Assembly (NCBI RefSeq): GCF_003545765.1
Contig: NZ_QXIO01000006.1
Span: 124,001-188,000, forward strand
DNA length: 64,000 nucleotides
Direction: 5' to 3'
Source: Colwellia sp. RSH04
GTDB lineage: Bacteria; Pseudomonadota; Gammaproteobacteria; Enterobacterales; Alteromonadaceae
Part shown: piece by piece, positions 33,407 to 42,548 of the stretch
Layout of the letters: each line of letters starts with the position of its first letter
How positions within the stretch are numbered: the first letter of the stretch is position 1
Notes under the pieces: generated by a model
Databases searched by the model: none
Told to the model about the DNA's origin: nothing
Seen by the model: only the letters and a program-made list of their open reading frames with translations
Made by a program: the position numbers and the translations under genes

Positions 33407-34018
33407 ATGTACTTAGGTAGTACTGTGTTAAAACAAATGAAGCGAGGCATTTTATTGTTGTGCACACTTGCGTTTATCAGCGCGTGTGTAAGTCAGCTCA
33501 ATAATGTACACCAGGTTCAACTTGATGACAATATTACTTATGTATTACAACCTATTCCTGAGGAATTAATTAATACCGGTATTTTGGCATCTTTTAGTGT
33601 TAATCAGCAGGGCAAGGAAGAACAGCTGTTAATGCAAGTGGAAATGAGCCCTTCGCGATTATTAATTTCGGGTATGACTGTTGAAGGATTATCGCTATTC
33701 TCTCTTGATTGGCATACCTCACTCGGCACGCTCAATATCGATAAAAAAATAGTTATTGAGCCACTACGCATTTTAGCCGAATTACAATTGGCACTATGGC
33801 CTAGCACCAGTATTTCTCAAGGATTAGCGCAAGGACAACTTCACGTTAAAGAAAATAAACGTGAAATAACCGCTGCTGGGGAAGTGATTTATCAAATCAC
33901 TGTAAACGAGAATAATAGCGAATTAATTAACCTTAAACAAAATTACACCATCGCTGTTGATGAAATAGAGCGTTGGCTGTTAACCACTGAACAAGGCAAG
34001 TTGGAAACTAAACCATGA
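33407..34018 (+). CDS. apeN: DUF3261 lipoprotein, APE cluster
   Basis: A 203-aa lipoprotein: LCTLAFISACVSQ gives lipobox ISAC with the lipidated Cys at about residue 27. The mature part has the DUF3261 pattern (MQVEMSPSRLLISGMTVEGLSLFSL, ALWPSTSISQGLAQ). Typical of APE loci and probably part of the outer membrane attachment machinery. A GGTGAG site lies before ATG 33407. Stop and the next start overlap (ATGA). Confidence 0.83.
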   Translation: MYLGSTVLKQMKRGILLLCTLAFISACVSQLNNVHQVQLDDNITYVLQPIPEELINTGILASFSVNQQGKEEQLLMQVEMSPSRLLISGMTVEGLSLFSLDWHTSLGTLNIDKKIVIEPLRILAELQLALWPSTSISQGLAQGQLHVKENKREITAAGEVIYQITVNENNSELINLKQNYTIAVDEIERWLLTTEQGKLETKP

Positions 34019-35217
34019 CCATCTATTTGAACGAACTCGGTTTAGCTTGTGCTCTGGGCTCAGATAAACAAACTGTATTGAATAACTTTCTTGCTGGTGA
34101 TGCTTCTTTTATGAAAAGAGATAACACCTTTGGTATTGAGACAGTTATTGGGCAAGTGGATGATAACTTACCCGATTTATCAACTTACGGCCCTTATCAA
34201 AAAAGCCGAAATAACCAATTAGCGTTACTCGCTTTTCAACAAATAGAAGGTAAGCTAAGTAAGTTAAAATCAAGCCTAGCTAATAAGTTGCAGCGAGACA
34301 TCAATATTGCGGTGATTATTGGTACCAGTACTTCAGGTATAGCTAGCGGCGAAGCGTCAATGCAAAATTATTTAGCAACGGGTGAGCATAACGCTAATTT
34401 TAACTACACAATGCAAGAAATGGGCGCTACTGCGGAGTTTATTGCACTGCTAGCTCAGGCTAACGCCAGCGTTTACGGTATTTCAACAGCTTGTACCTCA
34501 AGCGCCAAAGCATTAATTAGCGGTCAGCGTTTATTAGCTAGCGGCTTAGCTGACATTGTTATTGCTGGTGGTGTTGATAGCTTATGTAAAATGACCATTA
34601 ATGGCTTTAATGCTCTTGAGTCAATATCAGCTAACCATACCCAACCAATGCAAGAGACTCGTTGTGGCATCAATATTGGTGAAGCTGCTGCTTTATTTAT
34701 TATGAGTCAAGAACAAAGTGAAATTACACTTTCTGGCTTTGGTGAAAGTAGTGATGCGCATCATATTTCAGCGCCACAACCAGAAGGCATAGGTGCCCGT
34801 AAGGCCATGTTATCCGCCCTTGAAAGTGCTAACTTGACGGCAAAAGAAATTAATTACATTAACTTGCATGCAACAGGCACCCTGCAAAATGATGCAATGG
34901 AAGCGAAAGCTGTTGCGAGTATTTTTTCTAACATAACCCCTTGTAGTGCCAGTAAACAATTGCATGGGCATTGTCTTGGCGCTGCAGGTGCGCTTGAAGC
35001 GGGATTGTGTTGGTTGTTATTGAGTACTGAAAATAATGACAATAACTACCCAGTAATGCACCTTTTAGCAGACGTTGATGATAATATTGATGAAATTAAC
35101 CTCATCAGCGAAAGTTGTAACATCGATAAAAAGCTTAACCACTGCATGTCAAACTCCTATGCTTTTGGTGGCAACAATGCCAGCTTAGTCTTATCACGCA
35201 CACACAAACGAAGTTAA
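34015..35217 (+). CDS. apeO: Beta-ketoacyl-ACP synthase I, APE cluster
   Basis: A 400-aa KAS I/II-type condensing enzyme. Catalytic Cys160 in YGISTACTSSAK, His285 in NLHATGT, His319 in LHGHCLGAAG; C-terminal SNSYAFGGNNASLV. It should pair with the chain-length factor at 21240 as the main chain-elongating heterodimer. Overlaps the DUF3261 gene by 4 bp (ATGA). Confidence 0.92.
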   Translation: MTIYLNELGLACALGSDKQTVLNNFLAGDASFMKRDNTFGIETVIGQVDDNLPDLSTYGPYQKSRNNQLALLAFQQIEGKLSKLKSSLANKLQRDINIAVIIGTSTSGIASGEASMQNYLATGEHNANFNYTMQEMGATAEFIALLAQANASVYGISTACTSSAKALISGQRLLASGLADIVIAGGVDSLCKMTINGFNALESISANHTQPMQETRCGINIGEAAALFIMSQEQSEITLSGFGESSDAHHISAPQPEGIGARKAMLSALESANLTAKEINYINLHATGTLQNDAMEAKAVASIFSNITPCSASKQLHGHCLGAAGALEAGLCWLLLSTENNDNNYPVMHLLADVDDNIDEINLISESCNIDKKLNHCMSNSYAFGGNNASLVLSRTHKRS

Positions 35218-35226
35218 TAAATAGTC

Positions 35227-35679
35227 ATGTACAATATTGAAGAAGTAATCAAGCATAGGAAACCTATGCGCCTTGTTGATGAATTAATCTCTTTTGATGA
35301 AGAGAATGCTTGTGTCTCCGTTACGATTGATGAAAACAGTGAGTTTTATCAAGTAGAACGCCAAGGTGTGCCTAGCTATATTGGCATTGAATATATGGCT
35401 CAAGCGATTGCGGCTCAAGCTGGCGCAAATGAACTAGCTAATGGTAAAAACATACGTTTAGGTTTTTTATTGGGGACACGTAAATATAAACCAAGCATTA
35501 ACTATTTTGACTTAGACACTACGCTGCATATTACCGTAAAAAGGTTATTAATTGATGCTGCTGGTTTATCAGTTTTTGACTGTAGCATTGTCGATAAAGC
35601 GCAACCTGAAATAATGTTAGCAAAAGCAAAAGTCAACGTCTATCAACCTGAAGACTCAACAGAATATGTCAGTAAGTGA
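35227..35679 (+). CDS. apeP: Hot-dog 3-hydroxyacyl-ACP dehydratase, APE cluster
   Basis: A 150-aa FabA/FabZ-related dehydratase: IKHRKPMRLVDEL (start of the fold), GVPSYIGIEYMAQAIAAQAG (central helix) and GFLLGTRKY. Partner of the shorter dehydratase at 25223 according to the published APE pathway. Confidence 0.88.
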   Translation: MYNIEEVIKHRKPMRLVDELISFDEENACVSVTIDENSEFYQVERQGVPSYIGIEYMAQAIAAQAGANELANGKNIRLGFLLGTRKYKPSINYFDLDTTLHITVKRLLIDAAGLSVFDCSIVDKAQPEIMLAKAKVNVYQPEDSTEYVSK

Positions 35680-35690
35680 CAGGAAGAATA

Positions 35691-36422
35691 ATGAATAATA
35701 CAGTTTTAGTAACGGGATCGAGTAAGGGCATAGGTAGAGCTATTGCCATTGAGTTGGCAAAAAGTGGTTTTGACATCGTTGTTCACTTTCATAGTGACAG
35801 CCAAGGTGCCAAAGAAACCTTAGCACAAGTGAAAACTCACCAACCAGCGGGTAAGAGTCGCATAGTTCAGTTTGATATTGCTGATGGCGAACAAAGTAAA
35901 CAAGTATTAACGGATGATATTGAACAATTTGGTGCCTACTATGGCGTAGTATGTAACGCTGGCGTACACAGTGATAATGCCTTCCCGGCTATGACTGAAG
36001 ATGAATGGCATAAAGTTATTCATACCAACCTTGATGGTTTTTATCATGTGGTGCATCCTCTCGTTATGCCAATGATTCAATTACGAAAAGGCGGCCGTAT
36101 TGTCGCCATATCTTCGGTATCAGGTATTTTAGGCAATCGTGGCCAAGTTAACTACAGCGCATCAAAAGCTGGATTAATCGGCGCGGTTAAAGCACTTGCT
36201 TTAGAGTTAGCGAAAAGAAAAATCACTGTAAACTGTGTTGCTCCGGGCATTATTCAAACTGAAATGACCGAAGATATGCCAAAAGATATGATCAAACAAA
36301 TGGTGCCAATGCGCCGCGCAGGTAATGATATTGAAGTGGCAGCGACAGTTAACTTTTTATTCTCACAAGGGGCAAACTATATTACCAAACAGGTGATTAG
36401 TGTCGATGGAGGATTAAGTTAA
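35691..36422 (+). CDS. apeQ: 3-oxoacyl-ACP reductase, APE cluster
   Basis: A 243-aa FabG-type short-chain dehydrogenase. Start ATG 35691 with AGGAAG; an upstream in-frame start at 35676 would read through this site. NADPH motif VTGSSKGIGRAIA, NAG in VCNAGVH, catalytic Ser...Tyr-x3-Lys in ISSVSG...YSASKAG, PGIIQTEM. Reduces the keto group in each cycle. Stop overlaps the next ATG. Confidence 0.93.
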   Translation: MNNTVLVTGSSKGIGRAIAIELAKSGFDIVVHFHSDSQGAKETLAQVKTHQPAGKSRIVQFDIADGEQSKQVLTDDIEQFGAYYGVVCNAGVHSDNAFPAMTEDEWHKVIHTNLDGFYHVVHPLVMPMIQLRKGGRIVAISSVSGILGNRGQVNYSASKAGLIGAVKALALELAKRKITVNCVAPGIIQTEMTEDMPKDMIKQMVPMRRAGNDIEVAATVNFLFSQGANYITKQVISVDGGLS

Positions 36423-37651
36423 TGCAGCGTGTTGTGGTAACAGGCATGTCAGCTATAACTGCCTTAGGGGACAATTGGAAAGATTTCTCTGACAATCTAA
36501 AAAAAGGTAAGAATGCAGTTCAAACTTATCAGCCGTGGAATGACTATAAGGAATTAAATACTCGCTTAGCTGCACCTGTCGTTAACTTTGAAAAGCCTAA
36601 CCATTATAACCGAAAGCAATGTCGCTCAATGGGACGAGTATCTTTGATGGCAACTACGTCGACAGAAGCCGCTTTAAAACAAGCAAACTTGCTCAACAGT
36701 GAGCTACTTACCAATGGTGAAATGGGTATTGCCTATGGTTCAAGTACTGGCTCTACTGCGCCATTTATTGATTTTGCTAACTTGTTAAGTAACAAGAGTA
36801 TGACGAGTATAACCTCAACTAGTTATATCAAAATGATGGCGCATACAACAGCAGTAAATGTTGGTGTCTTTTTTGGTATTAAAGGTCGAGTTTATACTAC
36901 AAGCTCAGCGTGCACCTCTGGCTCTCAGGCATTAGGGTATGCTTATGAAGCGATAAAATATGGCAAGCAAACAGCTATGGTTGCTGGTGGCGCAGAGGAA
37001 TTATGTGTCACAATTGCAGCAGTCTTTGATACCTTATTTGCAACAAGCACAAAAAACACTTCACCCGAAAAAAACCCTAAACCTTATGATATAGATAGAG
37101 ATGGGCTCGTTATAGGTGAAGGCGCTTGTACATTTATTTTAGAAAGTTATGACTCTGCCAAGGCTCGTGGCGCTACAATTCTTGCCGAACTTGTAGGCTA
37201 TGGCACCAATTCAGACGGGAAACATGTAACGCAACCATCTGCTGATACAATGAAAATAGCAATGGAAATGGCCATTAAAGATGCAGGTATTGATGCAGAA
37301 AATATCGGCTATGTAAACGGTCATGGTACGGCCACCTTAAAAGGAGATATTGCAGAAACTCAAGCTACTGAAAGGGCACTCGGAAAACAGACACCAATTA
37401 GCTCTTTGAAAAGCTATTTAGGTCATACTTTAGGTGCCTGTGGAAGTATTGAAGCATGGGCAAGTATAAATATGATGAATGATAATTGGTTTGCACCTAC
37501 ATTAAATTTAACTGAAGTAGACCCTGCATGCGGTAAATTAGATTACATCAAAAGTAGCGGATTATTTAAGCATACCGATTTTATTATGAGTAATAATTTT
37601 GCCTTTGGCGGAATCAATACCTCATTAATTTTTAAACGTTTGAATAATTAA
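36422..37651 (+). CDS. apeR: Beta-ketoacyl-ACP synthase II, APE cluster (last gene)
   Basis: A 409-aa KAS I/II-type enzyme with Cys164 in TTSSACTSGSQ, His301 in YVNGHGTATLKGD and His335 in YLGHTLGACG, plus SNNFAFGGINTSL. In the described pathway this homodimeric ketosynthase does the initial condensation. Last gene of the operon; a long hairpin follows at 37699. Confidence 0.92.
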   Translation: MQRVVVTGMSAITALGDNWKDFSDNLKKGKNAVQTYQPWNDYKELNTRLAAPVVNFEKPNHYNRKQCRSMGRVSLMATTSTEAALKQANLLNSELLTNGEMGIAYGSSTGSTAPFIDFANLLSNKSMTSITSTSYIKMMAHTTAVNVGVFFGIKGRVYTTSSACTSGSQALGYAYEAIKYGKQTAMVAGGAEELCVTIAAVFDTLFATSTKNTSPEKNPKPYDIDRDGLVIGEGACTFILESYDSAKARGATILAELVGYGTNSDGKHVTQPSADTMKIAMEMAIKDAGIDAENIGYVNGHGTATLKGDIAETQATERALGKQTPISSLKSYLGHTLGACGSIEAWASINMMNDNWFAPTLNLTEVDPACGKLDYIKSSGLFKHTDFIMSNNFAFGGINTSLIFKRLNN

Positions 37652-37948
37652 TGAGGTATAGCAAGGTGAACACACATCATCCTCTGAATTAACATCATCA
37701 TCTCGTTTGCACTAAAGGCGCAAACGAGATGAAAAATCTTCCATTATTCGCCTACTGCCAAGTTCATTGTAAATGATACCTTAAAACAAATTAGATTTTA
37801 GCTGAGGCTACAAATTAATAGCGAGCAGTATTCTAAGCGTAGTAAGTTAAATTATCCCGAGCTGAAGTTAAATTAGATTTCCTTGATGATTTACTGTATT
37901 TTTTATGTCAATTAACAGTTCAATTGATGCCTAACTTAGAAATAACAC
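37652..37948 (+). terminator. Intergenic region with a strong hairpin ending the APE operon
   Basis: CATCTCGTTTGC (37699-37710) and GCAAACGAGATG (37720-37731) form a perfect 12-bp stem around 9 nt. The T-run is missing on the plus strand (AAAAATCTT follows), so efficiency is uncertain. The remaining 210 bp show nothing I can support. Confidence 0.55.
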
Positions 37949-39175
37949 ATGTCGATATTATTAGAAAAAGAAGACTTAATTGCGTTAAATCGCACGGGTG
38001 AAAACTTAAAGAGTGTTTTGCGTCACTTAGTGGATAAATTTCCGGCCAGCGCACAAACTATTTCAGGTATGTCGAATTGGCTCGACTATAACCGCTCAAA
38101 TTGTCAACGAATACTCAATGGTATTAATAAAAGCAGAGATGGCAAAGAAGTATTATGTTATTTGCCTGGTCAAGCAGGCTTGCAAGAATTTTTAGTGCAA
38201 GTCGATAAAAAACCATTAGAGCAACAATTAATTCTCCAAGCCCAAAGTGCTGTAGAATCATTTAATGTACAAATTAAAAAGTATGCTCGAAGTCATGCCG
38301 AGTTAAAACGTTTACTAAGCAATAAGCCAGTAAAAAACAACCTTGATAAACACTTACTCAGTGCTGAAGAAAAACGAGAACAACATTATCTCGCGTCTAA
38401 GCAAATTATTGGCTCTTCAGTAGAAACGCTTTTCAGTTGCTATATATTAAAAGAGAGCGATGAAAATAAAGAGTATTTGCAAGAAGTTGCTATGATTTCT
38501 AAGCAAAATATTGTTAGATCTAAAGCAGCGCCACCTTTTGTCCAGTTTTACACTCATCCACACCCTGAAGGCTTTACTGTTCCTGAGAATCTAACTTTAC
38601 ACTCTCGAATTAAACCAAGCCATTTTCATATTGGTGTTGTTAATGAATACTCAACTGCAGGCTTATTGTCTGCTTATTCAAGTTATTCACCCAGTAATTC
38701 TGGAATTGTATTTAATGATTTAGAGGGTGTTGATAAATTTGATGCTACCTTCTTATTTAGTAATCCAGATGAACTAGCGAACCCGCTAGAGCACCAGAGC
38801 AAATGCAGCTCAACCAGTATTTCTATTAAAAACCCAACAAAAAAATTAGTCATGCTAGTTTTTTTAGAAAAAAAGCTCGATATGCGCAGCAGTGTTAATG
38901 TTGGTTGCTATTCTGGTAATCAGAAGGTTAAAGAAGGAAAGTTACGCTCAGATGATATGTGGACAGAACGTTTGCCTGAATTTCCAGAGTTAAAGGTACT
39001 TCATCCCGACTCTCCTGGTGCGCAGTTTAACGGCACAATTCCTATTGGTGAAATGAGTGATTATGTTTTTTCTTTTGCTGAATTAAATAAGAAAGACTTT
39101 ACCTGTTACCTATTAGATGTTGATTTTCCAATTTGGTCATCTACTTATAGAATATATTTTGAACATAGCCTTTAA
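37949..39175 (+). CDS. Hypothetical 408-aa protein with a possible N-terminal HTH
   Basis: A 408-aa cytoplasmic protein without signal peptide or membrane segment. Residues 25-60 (LVDKFPASAQTISGMSNWLDYNRSNCQRILNGI) resemble a helix-turn-helix. The central part is helical; the C-terminal part (from about residue 190) is beta-rich and contains VQFYTHPHPEGFTVPENLTLHSRIKPSHFHIG. No enzyme motif is recognised. It lies downstream of the APE operon on the same strand and could be a regulator of it or unrelated. I assign only 'hypothetical'. Confidence 0.6.
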   Translation: MSILLEKEDLIALNRTGENLKSVLRHLVDKFPASAQTISGMSNWLDYNRSNCQRILNGINKSRDGKEVLCYLPGQAGLQEFLVQVDKKPLEQQLILQAQSAVESFNVQIKKYARSHAELKRLLSNKPVKNNLDKHLLSAEEKREQHYLASKQIIGSSVETLFSCYILKESDENKEYLQEVAMISKQNIVRSKAAPPFVQFYTHPHPEGFTVPENLTLHSRIKPSHFHIGVVNEYSTAGLLSAYSSYSPSNSGIVFNDLEGVDKFDATFLFSNPDELANPLEHQSKCSSTSISIKNPTKKLVMLVFLEKKLDMRSSVNVGCYSGNQKVKEGKLRSDDMWTERLPEFPELKVLHPDSPGAQFNGTIPIGEMSDYVFSFAELNKKDFTCYLLDVDFPIWSSTYRIYFEHSL

Positions 39176-39650
39176 CGAAATATCTGAGATACTCTTTATA
39201 TACAGACGTTCTATTGAACTTGGTATTGGCTATTTTGCCATAGACTTCTCTTGATTATCTCGTCATATCTATAAATATTAGGCTTAGTAAAATTCACTCA
39301 ATCAAAAGCCAAGCTAAATAATAGATAAGTTGCTTCGAAAAACCACTGCTCGAACCCACAACATTGCGATACTTACCATTAAAATGCTTCAAATCGATGT
39401 CATTAATCACATATAAGTAATATATTTTTTTCTTTCTTAACCCGTTCGTAAAGAAAGGATTACACCTAAATTCCTTTCTACCATTACTATTGCTGGTTTT
39501 TCATACAGCAACCCAACTGGTAAGATCAGTATAAAATTCACAAATAAAGTTGAAAAACAAAATATCTCAGATACTATTTAAGATTCTTACTAGATGAATT
39601 AGATACTACTTCTCTAAGTGAGACATTTACAATAATTATAAAGAGATAAA
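39176..39650. other. 475-bp intergenic region with two copies of a near-identical 16-bp palindromic motif
   Basis: AAATATCTGAGATACT (39178-39193) right after the previous gene and AAATATCTCAGATACT (39560-39575), about 75 bp before the protease start, differ at one central base. The core ATCTSAGAT is palindromic, as expected of an operator. The rest of the region is AT-rich without ORF or stable hairpin; a ribosome binding site (AAGAGAT) precedes the protease ATG. Confidence 0.5.
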
Positions 39651-41336
39651 ATGATGAAAAAATTATTCAATAAAAACAAGCTGAGCAGTAGTATTTGTTC
39701 ATTAGGTGCTTTAATTGCCATTACGTCACTCAGTACGGTAGCTCAACCTGGTGATTTAAAAACGCAAATAGTTGGTGGCGTAGAAACCACACCTAATTCG
39801 CGGCCTTATCAAGTCGCGTTATTAATGAATGGTCGCCAAGGATGTGGTGGTACATTAATTAGTAAAGACTGGGTTTTAACCGCGGCACATTGTTTAGACA
39901 GTGCTTCTACCAGCAGCTTAACCGTTAAAGTCGGTGCCCACCGCATGAGTGCTGGCGACGGTACTACTCACAGAGTGAGTCAAATAATTTCACATGAAAA
40001 TTGGCGTGGAGCTAATAATATAACATCAGGGTATGATATTGCAGTGCTTCGCTTAGCCACACCAGCAAGTGGTAATGTAACTCCTGCTTCCCTTCCAACC
40101 AATTCAATAGCAAATCAAATAGCAGCAGTGGGTGAGTACGCTACAGTATCAGGCTGGGGGTTAACTTACGGTGGTAGTAGAACACCTAGTGATATTCTGC
40201 GTGAAGTATCACTTCCTATTATTTCAAATGCTGTCTGTTCAAATCAATTAGGCACTAACGTAGATAATGGTGCAATTTGTGGTGGTGGCCCTAACGGCAC
40301 TTCAGCTTGTAATGGTGATAGTGGTGGTCCTTTTGCAATCAAGTCTGGTGGCAAATATTATAGTATTGGTACCGTAAGTTGGGGCAAAAACTGCGTGGGA
40401 GCTACAGCATTTACACGTACTTCTGCTTACCTTAATTGGATAGAGGCTAAAACAGGCGTCACACCTAACGATGGCACAATAACCGATACCGCACCTGAAG
40501 CACGCTTTACTTCAAAAGTGAGTGGTAACACAGTGTCGTTTACTAATAATTCAACAGATGATAATGGCATAGCTAGTTCAAAATGGAACTTTGGCGATGG
40601 CAATGCTAGTACTGATTCTTCTCCTTCACATACCTTTGAAAGTTCAGGAAGTTTCACCGTAACACTTGAGGTAACCGACACAAAAGGACAAACAGATTCT
40701 ACCGCAGCAACAGTTGTTATTGCTGGCGATAGCTGCTCAACAGGAAACCAAAGTACTTATCCTGCTTGGAGTGCCCTAACCAATTACACTATTGGAGATC
40801 GTGTTACGCATCAAAACAGTAATTATGAAGCCACTTGGTGGTCTACAGGCGCTGAGCCAACAATTTATACTAACGTATGGAAAGCAGTTGGTGATACTGG
40901 TAGTGAGTGCCCAAATGACAATCAAGCACCTGTATCAAGCTTCTCTTCTCAAGAAACAGGTTTATCTGTAAGTTTCAGCAGTAGTTCAACAGATGATAAA
41001 GCAGTAACGAATTATCGTTGGGATTTTGGTGATAACACTGTTTCTATGAATGCGAACCCCAGTCATACCTATGCTGTAGCAGGAAGTTATGAAGTTACGT
41101 TAACCGTATATGATGCTGAAGGATTGAACCATACGTCGAGTCAGTGGCTAACGGTTAAAGAAAATAATGGTAATGATGGTTGTGATGGACTTGAAGAATG
41201 GTCAATATCTAAGTCTTACGCGCTAGGTGACAAGGTTTCTTATAAAGGCGCAAAGTATGATGCTATATGGTGGTCTACAGGCGCATCACCTGAAATTTAT
41301 AATAATGTTTGGTATCGAACGGGTTATTGTCAGTAA
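39651..41336 (+). CDS. Secreted trypsin-like serine protease with PKD and CBM5/12 modules
   Basis: A 561-aa secreted S1 protease. Signal peptide at about residues 1-32. The catalytic domain starts at IVGGVETTPNSRPYQVAL and has the triad His80 (LTAAHCL), Asp129 (GYDIAVLRL) and Ser224 (NGDSGGPF). Two PKD domains follow (WNFGDG...SHTFESSGSFTVTLEV and WDFGDN...SHTYAVAGSYEVTLTV), alternating with two CBM5/12-like modules (YTIGDRVTHQNSNYEATWWSTG and YALGDKVSYKGAKYDAIWWSTG). Order: protease-PKD-CBM-PKD-CBM. The binding modules suggest attachment to chitin or a similar particulate substrate. Start is one of two ATGs at 39651/39654. Well separated from its neighbours. Confidence 0.93.
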   Translation: MMKKLFNKNKLSSSICSLGALIAITSLSTVAQPGDLKTQIVGGVETTPNSRPYQVALLMNGRQGCGGTLISKDWVLTAAHCLDSASTSSLTVKVGAHRMSAGDGTTHRVSQIISHENWRGANNITSGYDIAVLRLATPASGNVTPASLPTNSIANQIAAVGEYATVSGWGLTYGGSRTPSDILREVSLPIISNAVCSNQLGTNVDNGAICGGGPNGTSACNGDSGGPFAIKSGGKYYSIGTVSWGKNCVGATAFTRTSAYLNWIEAKTGVTPNDGTITDTAPEARFTSKVSGNTVSFTNNSTDDNGIASSKWNFGDGNASTDSSPSHTFESSGSFTVTLEVTDTKGQTDSTAATVVIAGDSCSTGNQSTYPAWSALTNYTIGDRVTHQNSNYEATWWSTGAEPTIYTNVWKAVGDTGSECPNDNQAPVSSFSSQETGLSVSFSSSSTDDKAVTNYRWDFGDNTVSMNANPSHTYAVAGSYEVTLTVYDAEGLNHTSSQWLTVKENNGNDGCDGLEEWSISKSYALGDKVSYKGAKYDAIWWSTGASPEIYNNVWYRTGYCQ

Positions 41337-41372
41337 TAACTATTTGACTCTATTTACCCTAAGGTAATACAA

Positions 41373-41398
41373 AACATGAGGCGTGATAGCCTCATGTT
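41373..41398 (+). terminator. Hairpin after the protease gene
   Basis: AACATGAGGC (41373-41382) and GCCTCATGTT (41389-41398) form a perfect 10-bp stem with a 6-nt loop. The following sequence GTGTAAG has no T-run, so termination strength is uncertain. Confidence 0.65.
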
Positions 41399-41715
41399 GT
41401 GTAAGTATATCTCAATGATTGCGATTATTACTTTTTTGCCTCAATACCTATCTACAATTGCTGAAGCAACGCTAAGCGACTTTGATCCATTAACTGTACT
41501 TCTTTTACCGTTTCGTCTAATTATATCCACACGATAAACTTAACCTCATACAAGGTAATCGGTTAATTATCAACCGTGTTTAAAACAGTATTAAAAATAT
41601 TTTTATCATTATTTACCAATGGGTTGTGCTTCAACCTTGTATAATGTCAGTTATTTTTGTTATTTTAATTCTTTCGGTTAATTGTAATTTAATTATTTTC
41701 AAAGGATGCCTTCAT
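41399..41715. other. 317-bp intergenic region, nothing supportable
   Basis: AT-rich; an open frame exists in the last 90 bp (from 41626) but it has no ribosome binding site and encodes a hydrophobic extension not found in YceH proteins, so I treat it as leader. No repeat or clear promoter. Confidence 0.5.
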
Positions 41716-42381
41716 ATGATCTCTCTTTCTCCTGAACAAGCCCGTGTCATTGGTGTGATGTTAGAAAAAGAAACAACCACGCCTGAGCAATACCCTCTTT
41801 CCATCAATGCCTTAACCAATGGCTGCAATCAGAAAAGCAACCGTGAACCCGTTTTATCATTAACAGAAAGTAACGTGCAAAATGTGGTTGATGAGCTAGT
41901 GCAAAATAACCAGCTTATGGTTGATCAAAAAGCATCTGGCAGAGTAAATAAGTACTTCCATCGCTTTTGTAATACTGAATTTGGTAGTCTGCAACTAACA
42001 CCACAGCAACGTGCAATTATTTGCGTGTTATTACTTAGAGGCCCACAAACGCCAGGCGAGCTTAGAACGCGTACTAACCGTTTAGCTGATTTTACTGATG
42101 TTAATGAGGTTGAAACGGCACTAACTGAATTACAAGATTTAGGCGGTAATGTTTTAGTAAAAAAACTAGCGCGAGAACCTGGTAAAAGAGAATCTCGATA
42201 CGTGCAACTTTTCTCAGATGCTGAAGGTAATCACTTAGTAGAGGATTCAGAAGTACAGAATGAAAGTGCTTTAACTGCCAGCGATCATCAGTTGTTGTCA
42301 GAGCGAATTATCGTACTAGAAGAACAAGTTGCTAAGTTAGCTGAAAAATTAACGCATTTATCGGCTCAGTTAGGGGAATAA
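41716..42381 (+). CDS. yceH: YceH-family protein (DUF480)
   Basis: A 221-aa cytoplasmic protein close to the 215 aa of E. coli YceH. ATG 41716 is chosen because [19 protein letters not shown] is the standard family start; the longer frame from 41626 adds a hydrophobic 30-residue extension. Typical segments: [62 protein letters not shown]. Two winged-helix units suggest nucleic-acid binding. Function unknown. A short coiled-coil ([19 protein letters not shown]) closes the protein. Confidence 0.92.
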   Translation: MISLSPEQARVIGVMLEKETTTPEQYPLSINALTNGCNQKSNREPVLSLTESNVQNVVDELVQNNQLMVDQKASGRVNKYFHRFCNTEFGSLQLTPQQRAIICVLLLRGPQTPGELRTRTNRLADFTDVNEVETALTELQDLGGNVLVKKLAREPGKRESRYVQLFSDAEGNHLVEDSEVQNESALTASDHQLLSERIIVLEEQVAKLAEKLTHLSAQLGE

Positions 42382-42548
42382 ACTGTTCAACCTATCGCTA
42401 CGCCGCTAAAGCTACTTATTAACATCAGTAAAATCAACTAAACGCTCAACACGCCCTGTTTCGTGTAGTTGGTTTCCCTTTAAAATGGAAAAAACATTGC
42501 TATATGCCATAGTTATTACAATACATTAAAATAATTTAGGGTATTGAA

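Noticed and set aside
41626-41715. N-terminal hydrophobic extension of YceH
   Set aside because: It has no ribosome binding site, and known YceH proteins begin at the MISLSPEQ position.
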